From CAVTUU01 sp045804965 (GTDB lineage: Bacteria > Chloroflexota > Chloroflexia > Thermomicrobiales > UBA6265): a stretch of 64,000 nucleotides of DNA. Shown here in pieces: positions 1 through 9,745 of this stretch. The position numbers and the translations under genes are program-made. A model generated the notes under the pieces. That model was given only the letters and a program-made list of their open reading frames with translations, ran no database searches and was not told where the DNA came from. Each line of letters starts with the position of its first letter. Position 1 is the stretch's first letter. The stretch covers positions 1-64,000 of the forward strand of contig JBJMMD010000009.1 of assembly GCA_045804965.1 (NCBI GenBank), written 5' to 3'.

Positions 1-313
1 CGCCCAAAAGCCGCCGCCGTCCGCCGTCCTGATTCGCTCTCCCAAGGATCAAGGCCGCACCCACCTTCGGTTCCCGTCCCGTCGCGCCTTCAGAACTCTC
101 CGGCCTGAGCTGGGCGGCAATTATCACTCCTACAAACCCAGTTGATATTCCCGATTTCAGATACGACAAAAGCTGGACCCTGCCGATGACGACCATCGTC
201 TGGGTCGCGGCATAGTGAGTTTGCCCCTCGCCGGCGAGACACTGGCGAGGACGCGACGTCAGTCGCGCCAGGATCGCGCGAACCGCTCGGCGATGCTCGT
301 GCGCGTCCTGGCG
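1..313. other. Unassigned sequence at the window edge
   Basis: No reading frame here is convincing on either strand. Short open frames reach the left edge (for example, frame 2 on the plus strand stays open to about base 148), so the end of a neighbouring gene cannot be excluded. Just downstream of the giant minus-strand gene there is an inverted repeat, cctcgcc/ggcgagg near 227-256. It could fold in the transcript but lacks a T tract, so it is not called as a terminator. Confidence 0.3.
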
Positions 314-3300
314 CTAGTTGACGGTTAAGGTGGCGCTCTGGCTCGCCCCGCTGGACTGAGCGGTAATGGTAACGTCGGTCGGTGCGGACACCGGCGTCGT
401 CGTCACGGTGAAGGTGGCCGAGCTCGCCCCGGCCGCCACGGTGACGGTCGCGGGGACCGTCGCCGTGGCGGGGTCGCTGCTGCTGAGGGTGACGACGAAT
501 CCGCCGGCCGGAGCAGGTCCGCTGAGGTTCACGGTGCCCGCCGCGGTCTCGCCACCGGTCACCGAGCTTGGGGTCAGCGTCAACCCGGTGAGCGCCGGCG
601 GGTTCACGGTCACCGAAGCGCTCGCGCTGCTCCCGTTCGAGGTGGCGGTGATATCCGCCGTGGTGGCGGCCGCAACAGGCGATGTCGCCACGGTAAAGCC
701 CGCCGAAGTTGCCCCGCCCGGCACGGTGACCGACGCTGGCGCCGTCGCCGCGGGATCGCTGCTGGTCAGGCCGACGATCAGCCCGCCCGCTGGCGCGGTC
801 GAGCCCAGCGTGACGGTACCGGAGACCGATGCACCGCCGATCACGCTCGAGGGAGCAACTGCTACTCCGGTGACTGCAGGTGGGCCGACGGTCAGCGTCG
901 CGCTCTTGTTGCTCCCGTTGAAGGTCGCGGTGATGGACGCGGAAGTTGCAGACGCGACCGGCACGGTGCCGATCGCGAAGCTTGCCGAGGTTGCCCCGCC
1001 GGGAACGGTGACGGTGCTCGCGAAAGAGGCGGCGGAGCTGTCGCTGCTGAGGCTGACGGCGATGCCGCCGCTCGGCGCTTGGCCGCTGAGCGTGACCATA
1101 CCGGTCGCGGAGACGCCCCCGGTGACGCTGACCGGAGCGACGGTCAGGCCCGTAACTGTTGGCGTGTTGACGGTGAGCGTCGCGCTCTTCGATCCGCCAA
1201 GCGTGCCGGTAATCGTCGCCGTGGTGTTGGACCCGACCGGGGACGTGGTGACCCCGAAGGTCGTCGAGTTCGCTGCCGCGGCGACGTTCACGCTGGCCGG
1301 CACGGTGGCCGCGCCGGTGCTGCTCAGCGTCACCGTGATTCCCCCGGTCGGCGCGGGGCCGGTGAGCGTGACGCTCCCGGTCGACGAGCCGCCGCCAAGC
1401 ACCGCGGTCGGGCTCAGGGTCAGCCCGGCGATGACCGGTGGGTTGACGGTGAGGACCGCGCTCTGCGAGACGCCGCTGCGGGTGGCTGTGATCGTCGACG
1501 TCGAAACGGTCGCCACACTTTTGCTGGTGATCGTGAAGTTCACGGTGGTGGCGCCGGCCGGCACCGTTACGGGCGTCGATACCGTGGCCGCCGCCGTGTT
1601 GCTGCTCGAGAGGGTGACGCTGGTGCCGCCACTAGGCGCAGAGCCGTCGAGGGTGATGGTCCCGGTGGCTAAGGCGCCGCCGGTGACGCTGGTGGGAACG
1701 ATCGCCAGCCCGGCGACGACGGGTGGATTGATCGTCAACGTGGCGCTCTTCGCGACGCCGCGCGTGGCGGTGATCGACGGAGAGACCGTCGAGGCGACCG
1801 CGGACGTGGAGACCGTAAACGTCGCCGTCGTCTGGTTGGCCGCGACGGTAACGCTGGCCGGCACGGTCGCCGCCGCGTTGTTGCTGCCGAGGGTGACCGA
1901 GATCCCTCCGCTCGGGGCAGGACCGTCAAGCGTAACGGTCCCGGTCGACGAGGCGCCGCCGGTCACCGCTGTCGGGTTGAGCCCGAGCGTCGAGACCGAT
2001 GGCGCATTGACGGTCAAGGTTGCGTTTTTCGCGACCCCGCCGGCCGATGCGGTGATGACCGGCGAAGCCGTCGCGGCCACCGGCGAGGTCGAGACGGTAA
2101 ACGTCGTCGATGTTAGGGTGGCTGGCACCGTCACCGACGCCGGCACGGTGGCCGCCGCGGTGTTGCTGCTGGTCAGCGTGACGACGATCCCCCCTGCCGG
2201 CGCGGCCGAGTTGATGGTCACCGTGCCGGTGGAGGAGGTGCCGCCGATAACGGTGCCCGGGCTCAGGGCGACTTGGCTGACCGCGTGCGGGTTGACGGTC
2301 AGCGTTGTCTGCTTGCTGCTCCCGTTGTAGGTGGCGGTAATGGTGACCGTGGTCGACGTCGTGACGACTGCCGTCGTGGCCGGGAAGGTTATGGAGCTCG
2401 CTGCCGCCGAGATCGTGACTGAGGCTGGGACGGTCGCCACGCTCGGGTTGCTGCTCGTCAGGCTGACGACCGCGCCGCCGGCCAGCGCATTGGCGTTGAG
2501 CGTGACGGTGCCGGTCGAGCTGATGCCCCCGACGACCGCCGTCGGGCTCACGGCGACGGAGTTCACGGCGAGCGGGTTGACGGTCAAGGTTGCCTGCTTC
2601 GTGCTTCCATTGTAAGCAGCGGTGATCGTCACCGAGGTCGAGGCGCTCACCAGCGAGGTCGTGACGGTGAAGCTGGCCGAGCTCGACCCCTGCGCGACCG
2701 TCACGCTCGCCGGCACCGTCGCCGCGGCGGTGTTGCTGCTGCTCAGACTGACGACCGCGCCAGCCGGCGCTGTACTGTTGAGCGTGACGGTCCCGCTCGT
2801 GGAATAGCCACCAATGACTGGGTTCGTGCCGAAGGTGACGGTGCTCACGAGCAGTGGGTTCACCGTCAGCGTCGCTTGCTGACTGCTCCCGTTGTAAGCA
2901 GCAGTGATCACCGCGGAGGCGGAGGCGGCCACCGACGAGGTGGACACGGTGAAGTTCACCGAGGTCGCTCCGGCCGGGACGGTGATGCTCGCCGGGATGG
3001 TCGCCACGGCCGGGTTGCTGTTGGTCAAGCTGACGACCGCGCCGCTGCCGAGGGCCTTGGCGTTGAGGGTGACCGTGGCGGTCGCGGAGGCGCCGCCGAT
3101 GACCGGGTTCGGGCTCAGCGTGAGCGAGGTGATGGCCAGCGGCGTAACGGTCAGTGTTGCCTGCTGGCTGCTTCCGTTGTAACTGGCGGTGATCGCCGCC
3201 GGAGTATTCGCCCCGACCAGCGTGGTGGTCACGGTGAACGTCGTCGAGGTCGCCCCAGCTGCAACCGTGACCGTGGCGGGGACGCTCGCGGCGGCATTGT

Positions 3301-6300
3301 TGCTTGTGAGGGTGATGAGCGCACCGCCCGCCGGCGCCTTGCCGTTGAGCGTGACGGTGCCGCTCGACGTGACACCGCTGATCACCGAGGTCGGGCTCAG
3401 CGAGACGGTGCTCACGATCAGCGGGTTCACTGTCAAGGTCGCTTGCTTCGTGCCGCCGTTGTAAGCAGCGGTGATCGTCACCGAGGTCGAGGCGCTCACC
3501 AGCGAGGTCGTGACGGTGAAGGTGGCCGTGGTCGCCCCGGCTGCGACGGTGACACTCGCCGGCACCGTCGCCGCGGCGGTGTTGCTGCTGGTCAGGCTGA
3601 CGACCGCGCCGCCGGCCGGGGCTGGGCTGTTGAGCGTGATGGTCCCAGTCGAGGAGACGCTCCCAATGACTGGGTTCGGGCTCAGCGTGAGCGCGCTGAC
3701 GAGCCGCGGGTCGACGGTGAGGACGGCGGTTTGCGTGACGCCGGCGTACGTGGCGGTGATCGTCACCGGGGTGCTCGTCGTGACCGCGACGGTCGAGATG
3801 GCGAAGGTGGCCGTGGTCGTCCCCGCCGCGACCGTGACGCTCGCCGGCACGGTGGCCACTGTCGTGTCGCTGCTGCTCAAGCTAACGATGGCGCCGCCGG
3901 CAGGCGCATTGCCCGTCAGGGTCACGGTCCCGGTGGAACTATTGCTGCCCACGACGGTCGTGGGATTCAGCGCGATCGTTGAGAGCTTAGGCGGATCGAC
4001 CGTCAGGACCACTTGCAGGGTGACCCCGCCATAGCTCGCGGTGAGCGTGACAGCGGTGGACGTTGTGACTGCAGCGGTCGTGATGGCAAAGGTAGCCGCG
4101 GTCGCGCCGCCCGAGATCTTAACGCTGGCCGGGACCGTGACGACCGCCGTATTGCTGCTCGTCAGGATGACCGTGGCGCCGCCGCCGTTAGGCGCGGGAC
4201 CGTTCAAGAACACATTGCCGTTGGACGTGTTGCCGCCGGTGACAACGGTCGAATCGAGGAAGAAATCGTTGAGCTGAAGTGGCTGGACCGACAGCGTCGC
4301 CTGCTTGCTGGTCCCGTTGTAGGTCGCGGTGATCGTCACCGGGGTGTTGGTCCCGACGACCGCGGTCGTGATCGTAAAGTTCGCCGAGCTCGCCCCCGCC
4401 GTGACGGTGATGCTTGCCGGCACGGTCGCCACGGCCGTGTTGCTGCTGCTCAGGCTGACGACCGCGCCGCCGGCCAGCGCATTGCCGTTCAACGTCACGG
4501 TCCCGGTTGCGGAGTTGCCGCCGGCGACCGCGGGTGGGAAGACCACGAGCGAGTTGATCCCCACCGGCGCGAGCGTCAGCGTCGCCTGCTTGCTTATCCC
4601 GTTGTAGGTCGCGGTGATCGTCACCGGGGTGTTGGTCATGACGGCCGCGGTCGTGATAGTGAAGTTTGCAAAACTCCTCCCCTCCGCGACGGTGACGCTC
4701 GCCGGCACCGTTACGAGGGCGGGATTACTGCTGCTCAAATTGACCACCGCACCGCCCGTGAGCGCCAGCAGCGTCAGCGTGACTGTGCCGGTCGCCGACG
4801 TGCCGCCCGCCAAACTGGCGGGGCTCACGCTCACGCTCGCCAAGTCCGGCGGGGGCTGCGAGATGATAAGGTCGGCACTGAGGATCTGGACACCCAGTTT
4901 GGCTTCGATCGGCAAACGGCCCCAAGCCCCGGGCAGCGTCGTCACCGTAAAGGTGGCGGATGTGGCGCCGGCGGGGACGGTGATGCTCGCCGGCACCGTC
5001 GCCAAATTGGTGTTGCCGCTGGTCAGGGTGACGGTGATCCCCCCCGCCGGCGCCGGACCGGTGAGGGTGACGGTTCCGGTCGACGTTCCGCCGCCGCTGA
5101 CGGTGCTCGGATTGAGCGTGAGCTGGCCCAGCTTGGGCGGTGTCACGGTCAGCACCCCGCCCTTACTTGCCCCGTTACAGGCAGCCGTGATCGTGACCGA
5201 CGTATTCGCTGTCACCGCCGATGTCGTCACCGTAAAGGTGGCCGAGGTTTGACCGGCCGCGATCGTCACACTCGCCGGTACGGTCGCCACGGCCGTGTTG
5301 CTGCTGGTGAGGGTAACGGTGACGCCGCCGACCGGGGCCGGACCGCTGAGCGTCACCGTGGTGCTCACGCCATTGCCACCGACCACGGATGACGGTGTGA
5401 AACTGACGGCGGAGGGCACAGGTAATTTGATGCTCAGGGTCGCGGTCTTGGTCGTGCCAGTATAGGCCGCGGAAATGGTCGCGGAGGTGGCGGCAGTCAC
5501 CGTCGTCGTTCGGACCGTAAAGGTGGCGGACTTTGCCCCCGCCGGAATCGTGACTGAGGCCGGAACGGTCGCCACGGCGGTGTTACTGCTGCTCAGGGTC
5601 ACGACGGCCCCGCCTGTCCACGCGAGGCCGTTCAGAGTCGCCGTGCCGGTCGACGAGTTGCCGCCGGCCACGCTTGACGGCGAGAGACTGAGCGAGGAGA
5701 GCGTGAGCGGATTCACCGTCAGCGTAGCCATCTTGCTCAGCCCGTCGTAGGAAGCCGTAACAGTCACCGAGGTCACGACGCTGACCTTGGCGGTGGTTAC
5801 GGCAAAGGTGGCGGACTTCACTCCGGCCGGGATCGTGACTGAGCTCGGGACCGTCGCCACTGCCGTGTTGCTACTCGTCAGCGCGACGACGGCCCCGCCG
5901 GTCCACGCGAGGCCGTTGAGGGTAGCAGTACCGGTGACAGCGGTTTGACCGCCGATCGCGCTGGATGGCGAGAAACCGACCGAGGCGAGCGCAACCCGAT
6001 TCACCGTCAGCGCGGCCGTCTTGCTCAAACCTGTGTAGGTACCGGTCAGTGTCACCGAGCTCCCTACGCTGACTTTTGCGGTGGTTACAGCGAAGGTGGC
6101 GGAGGTCGCCCCGGCGGGAACCGTCACGCTCGTCGGCACCGTCGCCGCGGCGGTGTTGCTGCTGCTCAGCGCGACGACGGCGCCGCCGGCCGGCGCGGGT
6201 CCCGTCAGCGTCGCCGTGCCGGTGACCGCGGTCTGACCGCCGACCGCGCTCGTCGGGCTCACGCTCACCCCGGAGAGCGCCGTCGGAACCACAGTCACCG

Positions 6301-7207
6301 CGACGGTCTTGGTGACGCCACTATAGGCGCCTGAGACAGTGACGCCGACGGAGCTCGCGACGATCGTGGTTGTTGCCGTGAAGGTGGCGGACTTCGCTCC
6401 GGCGGCAACCGTGACCGAGGCCGGTATGGTGAGGACGCCGGCGTTGCTACTGCTGAGGCTCACGACGATGCCCCCGGACGGGGCGGGCCCGGCCAGCGTC
6501 GCCGTGCCGGTCGCTTTGTTGCCGCCGGTGATCGTGGTCGGACTCACCGTCACCGCCGACAGGGAGGTCGGCACGACGGAGAGCACGGCCGTCTTGGTCG
6601 CGCCGGCGTAGGTGGCCGAGATGGTCGATGTCGCGCTTGCGGTGACGACGACGGTAGTGATCAAGAATTTGGCGCTGCTCGCTCCCGCCGCGATCGTCAC
6701 GCTCGCCGGCGCCGTCGCCAATGCGGTGTTGCTGCTGGCGAGCGTGACGACCACGCCGCCGGTCGGCGCTTTCCCGGTCAGCGCCGCCGTGCCACTGACG
6801 GTGTTGCCGCCGGCGGAGCTCGCCGGGCTGAGCGAGAGGGACGACAGGACCGGAGGGACGACGGTGAGATCGCTAAAGAGGCTGGCGCCACCATATGACG
6901 CCGTGATCCTTGCCGTCTTCGTCGACACAACCGGTTTCGTGGTGATCGAGAAGCTGACCTGCGTGTGGCCCGCGAGGACCGTCACGGTCGCCGGCACAGT
7001 CGCGACCGCCGAATTGTTGCTTGTCAGGGCGATTGCAACGCCGGTAGGAACCGCGGCGGTCAGCTTCACCGTCCCCGTGACCAAGGCGCCGCCGGTGACG
7101 GAGCTTGCATTGAGGGTAAGTGTCGATAAAGCAGGCGCCCCGAGCGCGGACTGGGCGACGACAAGGGCGAGGAGCAGTCCAAGCAAGATCCCGATGCCGC
7201 GACCCAT
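314..7207 (-). CDS. Giant secreted protein of 24 tandem Ig-like repeats
   Basis: About 2297 residues: an N-terminal signal peptide (GILLGLLLALVVAQSALGA) followed by 24 tandem repeats of roughly 94 residues. Each repeat opens with a 'L.LSP.SV.GG...TGTVTL' segment, has a central 'V.L.SSN...A.VPASVTV.AG..SATF.V.T' and ends with 'ITA.Y.G.SK.ATLTVNP'. This is the pattern of bacterial beta-sandwich Ig-like modules in adhesins and surface fibres. The chain stops directly after repeat 24 with no sorting signal, membrane helix or catalytic domain. Repeat 8 is degenerate: its last strands are replaced by an unrelated segment. The ATG at 7207 is chosen because GGGAGG lies 6-7 bases upstream; an in-frame start 24 bases further upstream has no such site. 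Extracellular adhesion or matrix function is inferred from architecture only. The long antisense open frames here are a by-product of the repetitive GC-rich codons. Confidence 0.9.
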   Translation of the reverse strand: MGRGIGILLGLLLALVVAQSALGAPALSTLTLNASSVTGGALVTGTVKLTAAVPTGVAIALTSNNSAVATVPATVTVLAGHTQVSFSITTKPVVSTKTARITASYGGASLFSDLTVVPPVLSSLSLSPASSAGGNTVSGTAALTGKAPTGGVVVTLASSNTALATAPASVTIAAGASSAKFLITTVVVTASATSTISATYAGATKTAVLSVVPTSLSAVTVSPTTITGGNKATGTATLAGPAPSGGIVVSLSSSNAGVLTIPASVTVAAGAKSATFTATTTIVASSVGVTVSGAYSGVTKTVAVTVVPTALSGVSVSPTSAVGGQTAVTGTATLTGPAPAGGAVVALSSSNTAAATVPTSVTVPAGATSATFAVTTAKVSVGSSVTLTGTYTGLSKTAALTVNRVALASVGFSPSSAIGGQTAVTGTATLNGLAWTGGAVVALTSSNTAVATVPSSVTIPAGVKSATFAVTTAKVSVVTSVTVTASYDGLSKMATLTVNPLTLSSLSLSPSSVAGGNSSTGTATLNGLAWTGGAVVTLSSSNTAVATVPASVTIPAGAKSATFTVRTTTVTAATSATISAAYTGTTKTATLSIKLPVPSAVSFTPSSVVGGNGVSTTVTLSGPAPVGGVTVTLTSSNTAVATVPASVTIAAGQTSATFTVTTSAVTANTSVTITAACNGASKGGVLTVTPPKLGQLTLNPSTVSGGGTSTGTVTLTGPAPAGGITVTLTSGNTNLATVPASITVPAGATSATFTVTTLPGAWGRLPIEAKLGVQILSADLIISQPPPDLASVSVSPASLAGGTSATGTVTLTLLALTGGAVVNLSSSNPALVTVPASVTVAEGRSFANFTITTAAVMTNTPVTITATYNGISKQATLTLAPVGINSLVVFPPAVAGGNSATGTVTLNGNALAGGAVVSLSSSNTAVATVPASITVTAGASSANFTITTAVVGTNTPVTITATYNGTSKQATLSVQPLQLNDFFLDSTVVTGGNTSNGNVFLNGPAPNGGGATVILTSSNTAVVTVPASVKISGGATAATFAITTAAVTTSTAVTLTASYGGVTLQVVLTVDPPKLSTIALNPTTVVGSNSSTGTVTLTGNAPAGGAIVSLSSSDTTVATVPASVTVAAGTTTATFAISTVAVTTSTPVTITATYAGVTQTAVLTVDPRLVSALTLSPNPVIGSVSSTGTITLNSPAPAGGAVVSLTSSNTAAATVPASVTVAAGATTATFTVTTSLVSASTSVTITAAYNGGTKQATLTVNPLIVSTVSLSPTSVISGVTSSGTVTLNGKAPAGGALITLTSNNAAASVPATVTVAAGATSTTFTVTTTLVGANTPAAITASYNGSSQQATLTVTPLAITSLTLSPNPVIGGASATATVTLNAKALGSGAVVSLTNSNPAVATIPASITVPAGATSVNFTVSTSSVAASASAVITAAYNGSSQQATLTVNPLLVSTVTFGTNPVIGGYSTSGTVTLNSTAPAGAVVSLSSSNTAAATVPASVTVAQGSSSASFTVTTSLVSASTSVTITAAYNGSTKQATLTVNPLAVNSVAVSPTAVVGGISSTGTVTLNANALAGGAVVSLTSSNPSVATVPASVTISAAASSITFPATTAVVTTSTTVTITATYNGSSKQTTLTVNPHAVSQVALSPGTVIGGTSSTGTVTINSAAPAGGIVVTLTSSNTAAATVPASVTVPATLTSTTFTVSTSPVAATASPVITASAGGVAKNATLTVNAPSVSTLGLNPTAVTGGASSTGTVTLDGPAPSGGISVTLGSNNAAATVPASVTVAANQTTATFTVSTSAVASTVSPSITATRGVAKSATLTINPPVVAGLAIVPTSVTGGALATGTITLDGSAPSGGTSVTLSSSNTAAATVSTPVTVPAGATTVNFTITSKSVATVSTSTITATRSGVSQSAVLTVNPPVIAGLTLSPTAVLGGGSSTGSVTLTGPAPTGGITVTLSSTGAATVPASVNVAAAANSTTFGVTTSPVGSNTTATITGTLGGSKSATLTVNTPTVTGLTVAPVSVTGGVSATGMVTLSGQAPSGGIAVSLSSDSSAASFASTVTVPGGATSASFAIGTVPVASATSASITATFNGSNKSATLTVGPPAVTGVAVAPSSVIGGASVSGTVTLGSTAPAGGLIVGLTSSDPAATAPASVTVPGGATSAGFTVATSPVAAATTADITATSNGSSASASVTVNPPALTGLTLTPSSVTGGETAAGTVNLSGPAPAGGFVVTLSSSDPATATVPATVTVAAGASSATFTVTTTPVSAPTDVTITAQSSGASQSATLTVN

Positions 7208-7239
7208 GTCATCCTCCCGAACTCGCCGCAATCAGGCTA

Positions 7240-7259
7240 GCCGGTCCCGCGGGACCGGC
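7240..7259. promoter_or_regulatory. Perfect 20-bp palindrome upstream of the giant repeat gene
   Basis: GCCGGTCCCGCGGGACCGGC is a perfect palindrome ending 32 bases upstream of the chosen start of the giant Ig-repeat gene, in its presumed leader. It could be an operator or an mRNA hairpin. No T tract follows, so it is not a terminator. Confidence 0.4.
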
Positions 7260-7845
7260 ACCTGCATGACGCGCTCCACGAGCCCGAGGCCGTTGTGAGC
7301 GGATCCCGACGGCCAGCTCATCGAGCTGTTTGCAGCCGGAAACCGGACTGCTGTCACCCACCAACGAAAGATCCGCGGCATCTTCCTTGGCAGCGGGCCG
7401 CGCGGTCCTGGAAAAGCCAAGGCGCCAACAAGGCAGGGCATCTAGGCTGCTACGTAAGTAACAGGATATGCGCGCGATCGCGAGTTCAATAGGGGGATTC
7501 CCCCCATTACGAGCAGGTGAAACCTGCCTAGGTGGGCGGCGATACCCAGGAGATCGGCTACTGGAACGGGGAGGCCATGCTGATCGACGCCTGGACGCCG
7601 TTCTTCCGCCTGCGGGCCTGATCTGTCGCATCCTCCAACACGCCGTTCCCACCACATCTCGCCACGACATGTTTGACACATGTTTGCAGTCAAGCGTGGC
7701 AGAGCGAGGCGTGGGGACGCGCCCGGCTCGGCTTCGGCGCTGACCTCCTCGAGGGCGAAGAGGGGCGGTTGCACCGCGCCAGGCGGGCGCGACGCGGCGA
7801 GGCGCATAGGCTGCAGCCGCAGCATCGGTAACCACTCGTCTTCCC
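7260..7845. other. Decayed, non-coding-looking stretch
   Basis: No intact gene is supported. Short stretches look like coding debris: a 29-codon plus-strand frame at 7532-7621 ending 'DAWTPFFRLRA', and minus-strand segments at 7240-7400 that read sensibly only when two frames are joined. At 7670-7690 the motif acatgtttgacacatgt forms a short palindrome/direct repeat and could be the end of a degraded insertion element, given the transposase tail just downstream. None of this can be assigned to a family by eye. Confidence 0.3.
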
Positions 7846-8013
7846 CTATGTCCACAGCGGCGGTTGCGGCGAGCGATGCGGCGTCTCGAACAGTTGCTCC
7901 GGCGTCACCATCTGCAGGCGACGCTGGTCCGGTTGGTAGGCTACGCGGGACTTGGCCGGCGGCCCATTCTGATAGAAGACGGTGAGGTGTTCGGCATAGA
8001 CCCGCCACCGCCG
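7846..8013 (-). pseudogene. Transposase C-terminal remnant
   Basis: The minus-strand frame ending at 7846 reads 'RWRVYAEHLTVFYQNG', then 'AYQPDQRR', 'EQLFETPHRSPQPPLW' and stop. This looks like the C-terminal beta-rich tail of DDE-type transposases, which typically ends with a YQPD segment and an 'LF.TPY.SPQP.LW' terminus. Nothing upstream on the minus strand continues the frame: the catalytic core is missing, and a cupin remnant in the opposite orientation begins at the same place. The family assignment is from remembered motif patterns and was not checked by a search. A truncated insertion element is the simplest reading. Confidence 0.45.
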
Positions 8014-8036
8014 GAACCGGCCCCGCGGGCGAGCCG

Positions 8037-8207
8037 ATGGACCTAAACACGGAGTACACGATCGCCCCTGGCGATGCACTCTCGTTCAACGCGCAGACGG
8101 TCCACACCGCCCGCAACCCGACTGGCGAGCCCGCCGTCCTCCTCGAGGCGCAGCTGCGAGAAGTCGGGATGCCGCTGACCCACTTCATGGGCACCCCGGT
8201 GCCGTAG
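8037..8207 (+). pseudogene. Cupin-domain C-terminal remnant
   Basis: The frame from the ATG at 8037 (homology may begin near 8004) encodes 56 residues including 'TIAPGDALSFNAQTVHTARN' and 'EPAVLLEAQLREVG'. This is the second half of a small beta-barrel cupin. The intact cupin at 51896-52447 shows the same arrangement: 'LNQGDEVSYDQGVVHDVYN' and 'PAVTLEARL'. The N-terminal half with the first metal-binding motif is absent and an in-frame TGA lies at 7983, so this is probably a gene broken at about 8010, where the transposase remnant abuts it. No Shine-Dalgarno site supports separate expression. Confidence 0.5.
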
Positions 8208-8228
8208 TCCAGCGGCATGATGGACCAT

Positions 8229-8266
8229 AGCAGACGATCTCGCGCTTCAGCCCGAGACCGTCTGCT
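8229..8266. repeat. Near-perfect 14-bp inverted repeat
   Basis: agcagacgatctcg and cgagaccgtctgct pair over 14 positions with one mismatch, separated by about 10 bases. It lies just after the cupin remnant stop and may be its former terminator, although no T tract follows on either strand. Confidence 0.4.
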
Positions 8267-8514
8267 GTCTGGATTGCAGCCACAGCGCAGCGCTCGGACA
8301 ACCCCCGGCCGTCACGCGCAGGTTCCTGCCTCGGTGCAGCCGCCCACACAGCCGCCGCCTGCCTTTGGGCGCCGCCAGTAGCGACGGCGCTCAATGCAGG
8401 TGGGTGGCACGATATTGGTCACGGTCGTAGCTTCACGCGGCACACTTCGCCTTCGAGAAGCCTTTCGGGAGCGTCACCTGAAGGGTAAAGGGCACTACTG
8501 TGCAGTTGTGACGC

Positions 8515-8793
8515 TTACACGTCGGCCTTGGTCGTAAGTCCACCGGCAGCGGCAATCGCGTTCTGCACACGCGCATCACCGGGCAAGGCATAGACGCCGG
8601 GCGTCCCCACCGCGCCGTCGATGTCGACGACAATCGTCGCCGCGGCCGCGTCCGCCCCATCACCGATGGCATGCTTCGGAGTATTGGACTTGTCGGTCTG
8701 TTGCGTAGCGAAGACGACAGCAATCGCGACGGCAATCATCGCCGCGACCGCCACAACGAATCGATTCTGTCCGTCAAGGTCAGACCGTTGCAC
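8515..8793 (-). CDS. Truncated ComEA-like protein (one helix plus SLBB domain)
   Basis: 92 residues from a GTG: a membrane helix (VVAVAAMIAVAIAVVFATQQ), a short linker, then 'VVDIDGAVGTPGVYALPGDA' and 'AIAAAGGLTTKADV' before the stop. The 'V.V.GAV..PGVY.LP...RV..AI..AGG' pattern is the SLBB domain that precedes the helix-hairpin-helix DNA-binding repeats in the competence protein ComEA. Here the chain stops where the SLBB domain should finish ('ADL..LNLA..L.DG'), and no helix-hairpin-helix coding is seen downstream on this strand. It is either a truncated pseudogene or a small membrane SLBB protein; truncation seems more likely. The start has only a weak ribosome site. Confidence 0.55.
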   Translation of the reverse strand: MQRSDLDGQNRFVVAVAAMIAVAIAVVFATQQTDKSNTPKHAIGDGADAAAATIVVDIDGAVGTPGVYALPGDARVQNAIAAAGGLTTKADV

Positions 8794-9090
8794 AGGATTG
8801 CTGCCTCGGTGATTCGCTCCATCATCACAAAGCGCAGTCGCCTGCGCAAGACCTGATGGTCATGAAGGTTGGCACATGAGCCGCTGGGGTTCGAAGACGT
8901 CCAGTTATTCCCTCGCGGCCGCATGCCGACGTCGTTGACAGAACGAAGTACACTAGGCTCATCAATGGCGCCTCCCACGAGTCAACGCTCGCGCCCGCGC
9001 GACGCGTTTCATGTGGCCACTGATGCGGGATGCGGCAATCGCCGCGGCCTGCTGGGCTCAGGCAATGTCGCCACGTAGGGAAGGATGCCC

Positions 9091-9495
9091 ATGGATACCG
9101 CCACTCGCCGCCCCCATATCCTCGTCTGCGACGATGATCATGCGATGCGCGGAATCTTTAACGAAGTGTTTACCGACGAAGGCTATCTCGTGACGGTCCA
9201 ACCGACGATCTGTGAGAGCACCGAGCACGTCACCGACCTTGCGCCCGATCTCATCGTGCTCGACCTCATGTTCGACGGCATGCCCAGGGGCTTTCACTTT
9301 CTCCAGTGTCTCAAAACCACCCCCGCAACGCAGGCCATTCCCGTCCTCGTCTGCACGGCCGCCGCTGTGCTGGACAACGATACCCGCGGGCATCTCAGGC
9401 GGTGGGAGTGCGCATCCGTGACCAAACCCTTCGACCTCGACGACCTCATCGCGGCCGTCCATGAGTGCTTGGGCCAGAAAGAAGCCGTCGCCTAA
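9091..9495 (+). CDS. Stand-alone response regulator receiver protein
   Basis: 134 residues forming a single CheY-like receiver domain with no output domain. Numbering from the alternative ATG at 9085, the acidic pocket is D16-D18 in 'HILVCDDD', the phosphorylatable aspartate is D60 in 'DLIVLDLM', the switch Thr is T91 in 'VLVCTAAA', and the conserved lysine is K114 in 'VTKPFD'. The ATG at 9091 is preferred because ggaagg lies 5-6 bases upstream. No histidine kinase is nearby, so the partner is unknown. It probably acts by protein-protein contact or as a phosphorelay intermediate, as other single-domain receivers do. The DNA just upstream is degraded, so the gene may once have had a kinase neighbour. 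Confidence 0.85.
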   Translation: MDTATRRPHILVCDDDHAMRGIFNEVFTDEGYLVTVQPTICESTEHVTDLAPDLIVLDLMFDGMPRGFHFLQCLKTTPATQAIPVLVCTAAAVLDNDTRGHLRRWECASVTKPFDLDDLIAAVHECLGQKEAVA

Positions 9496-9745
9496 ATCCG
9501 CGTTGGCCTCGTTCGTGGCAGTGGCCGATGCCGGAAGGATCGTGCCCAGTTCCGCGCGGCTCCAGCCCCGGGAATGATGCCTTGCCCTAGGAGTCGGTGG
9601 CACGCCAGCCCTTCATCGGTTGTCGGCTACCTCGAAACCGAGCGGCGAGGCGATCCCATAGACAACTGGCTACACCCCGCTGACGCATGACGCTCCTTGC
9701 CCCACAATGGGCAGGCGACCTCTGTGCATGCGACTGCCGGGAATC

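Noticed and set aside
366..4277. Long open frames on the plus strand across the giant repeat gene (one of 654 codons)
   Set aside because: They are antisense shadows. The minus-strand frame has a signal peptide, a ribosome site and 24 recognisable repeats, and the plus-strand frames merely mirror its periodic GC-rich codons.
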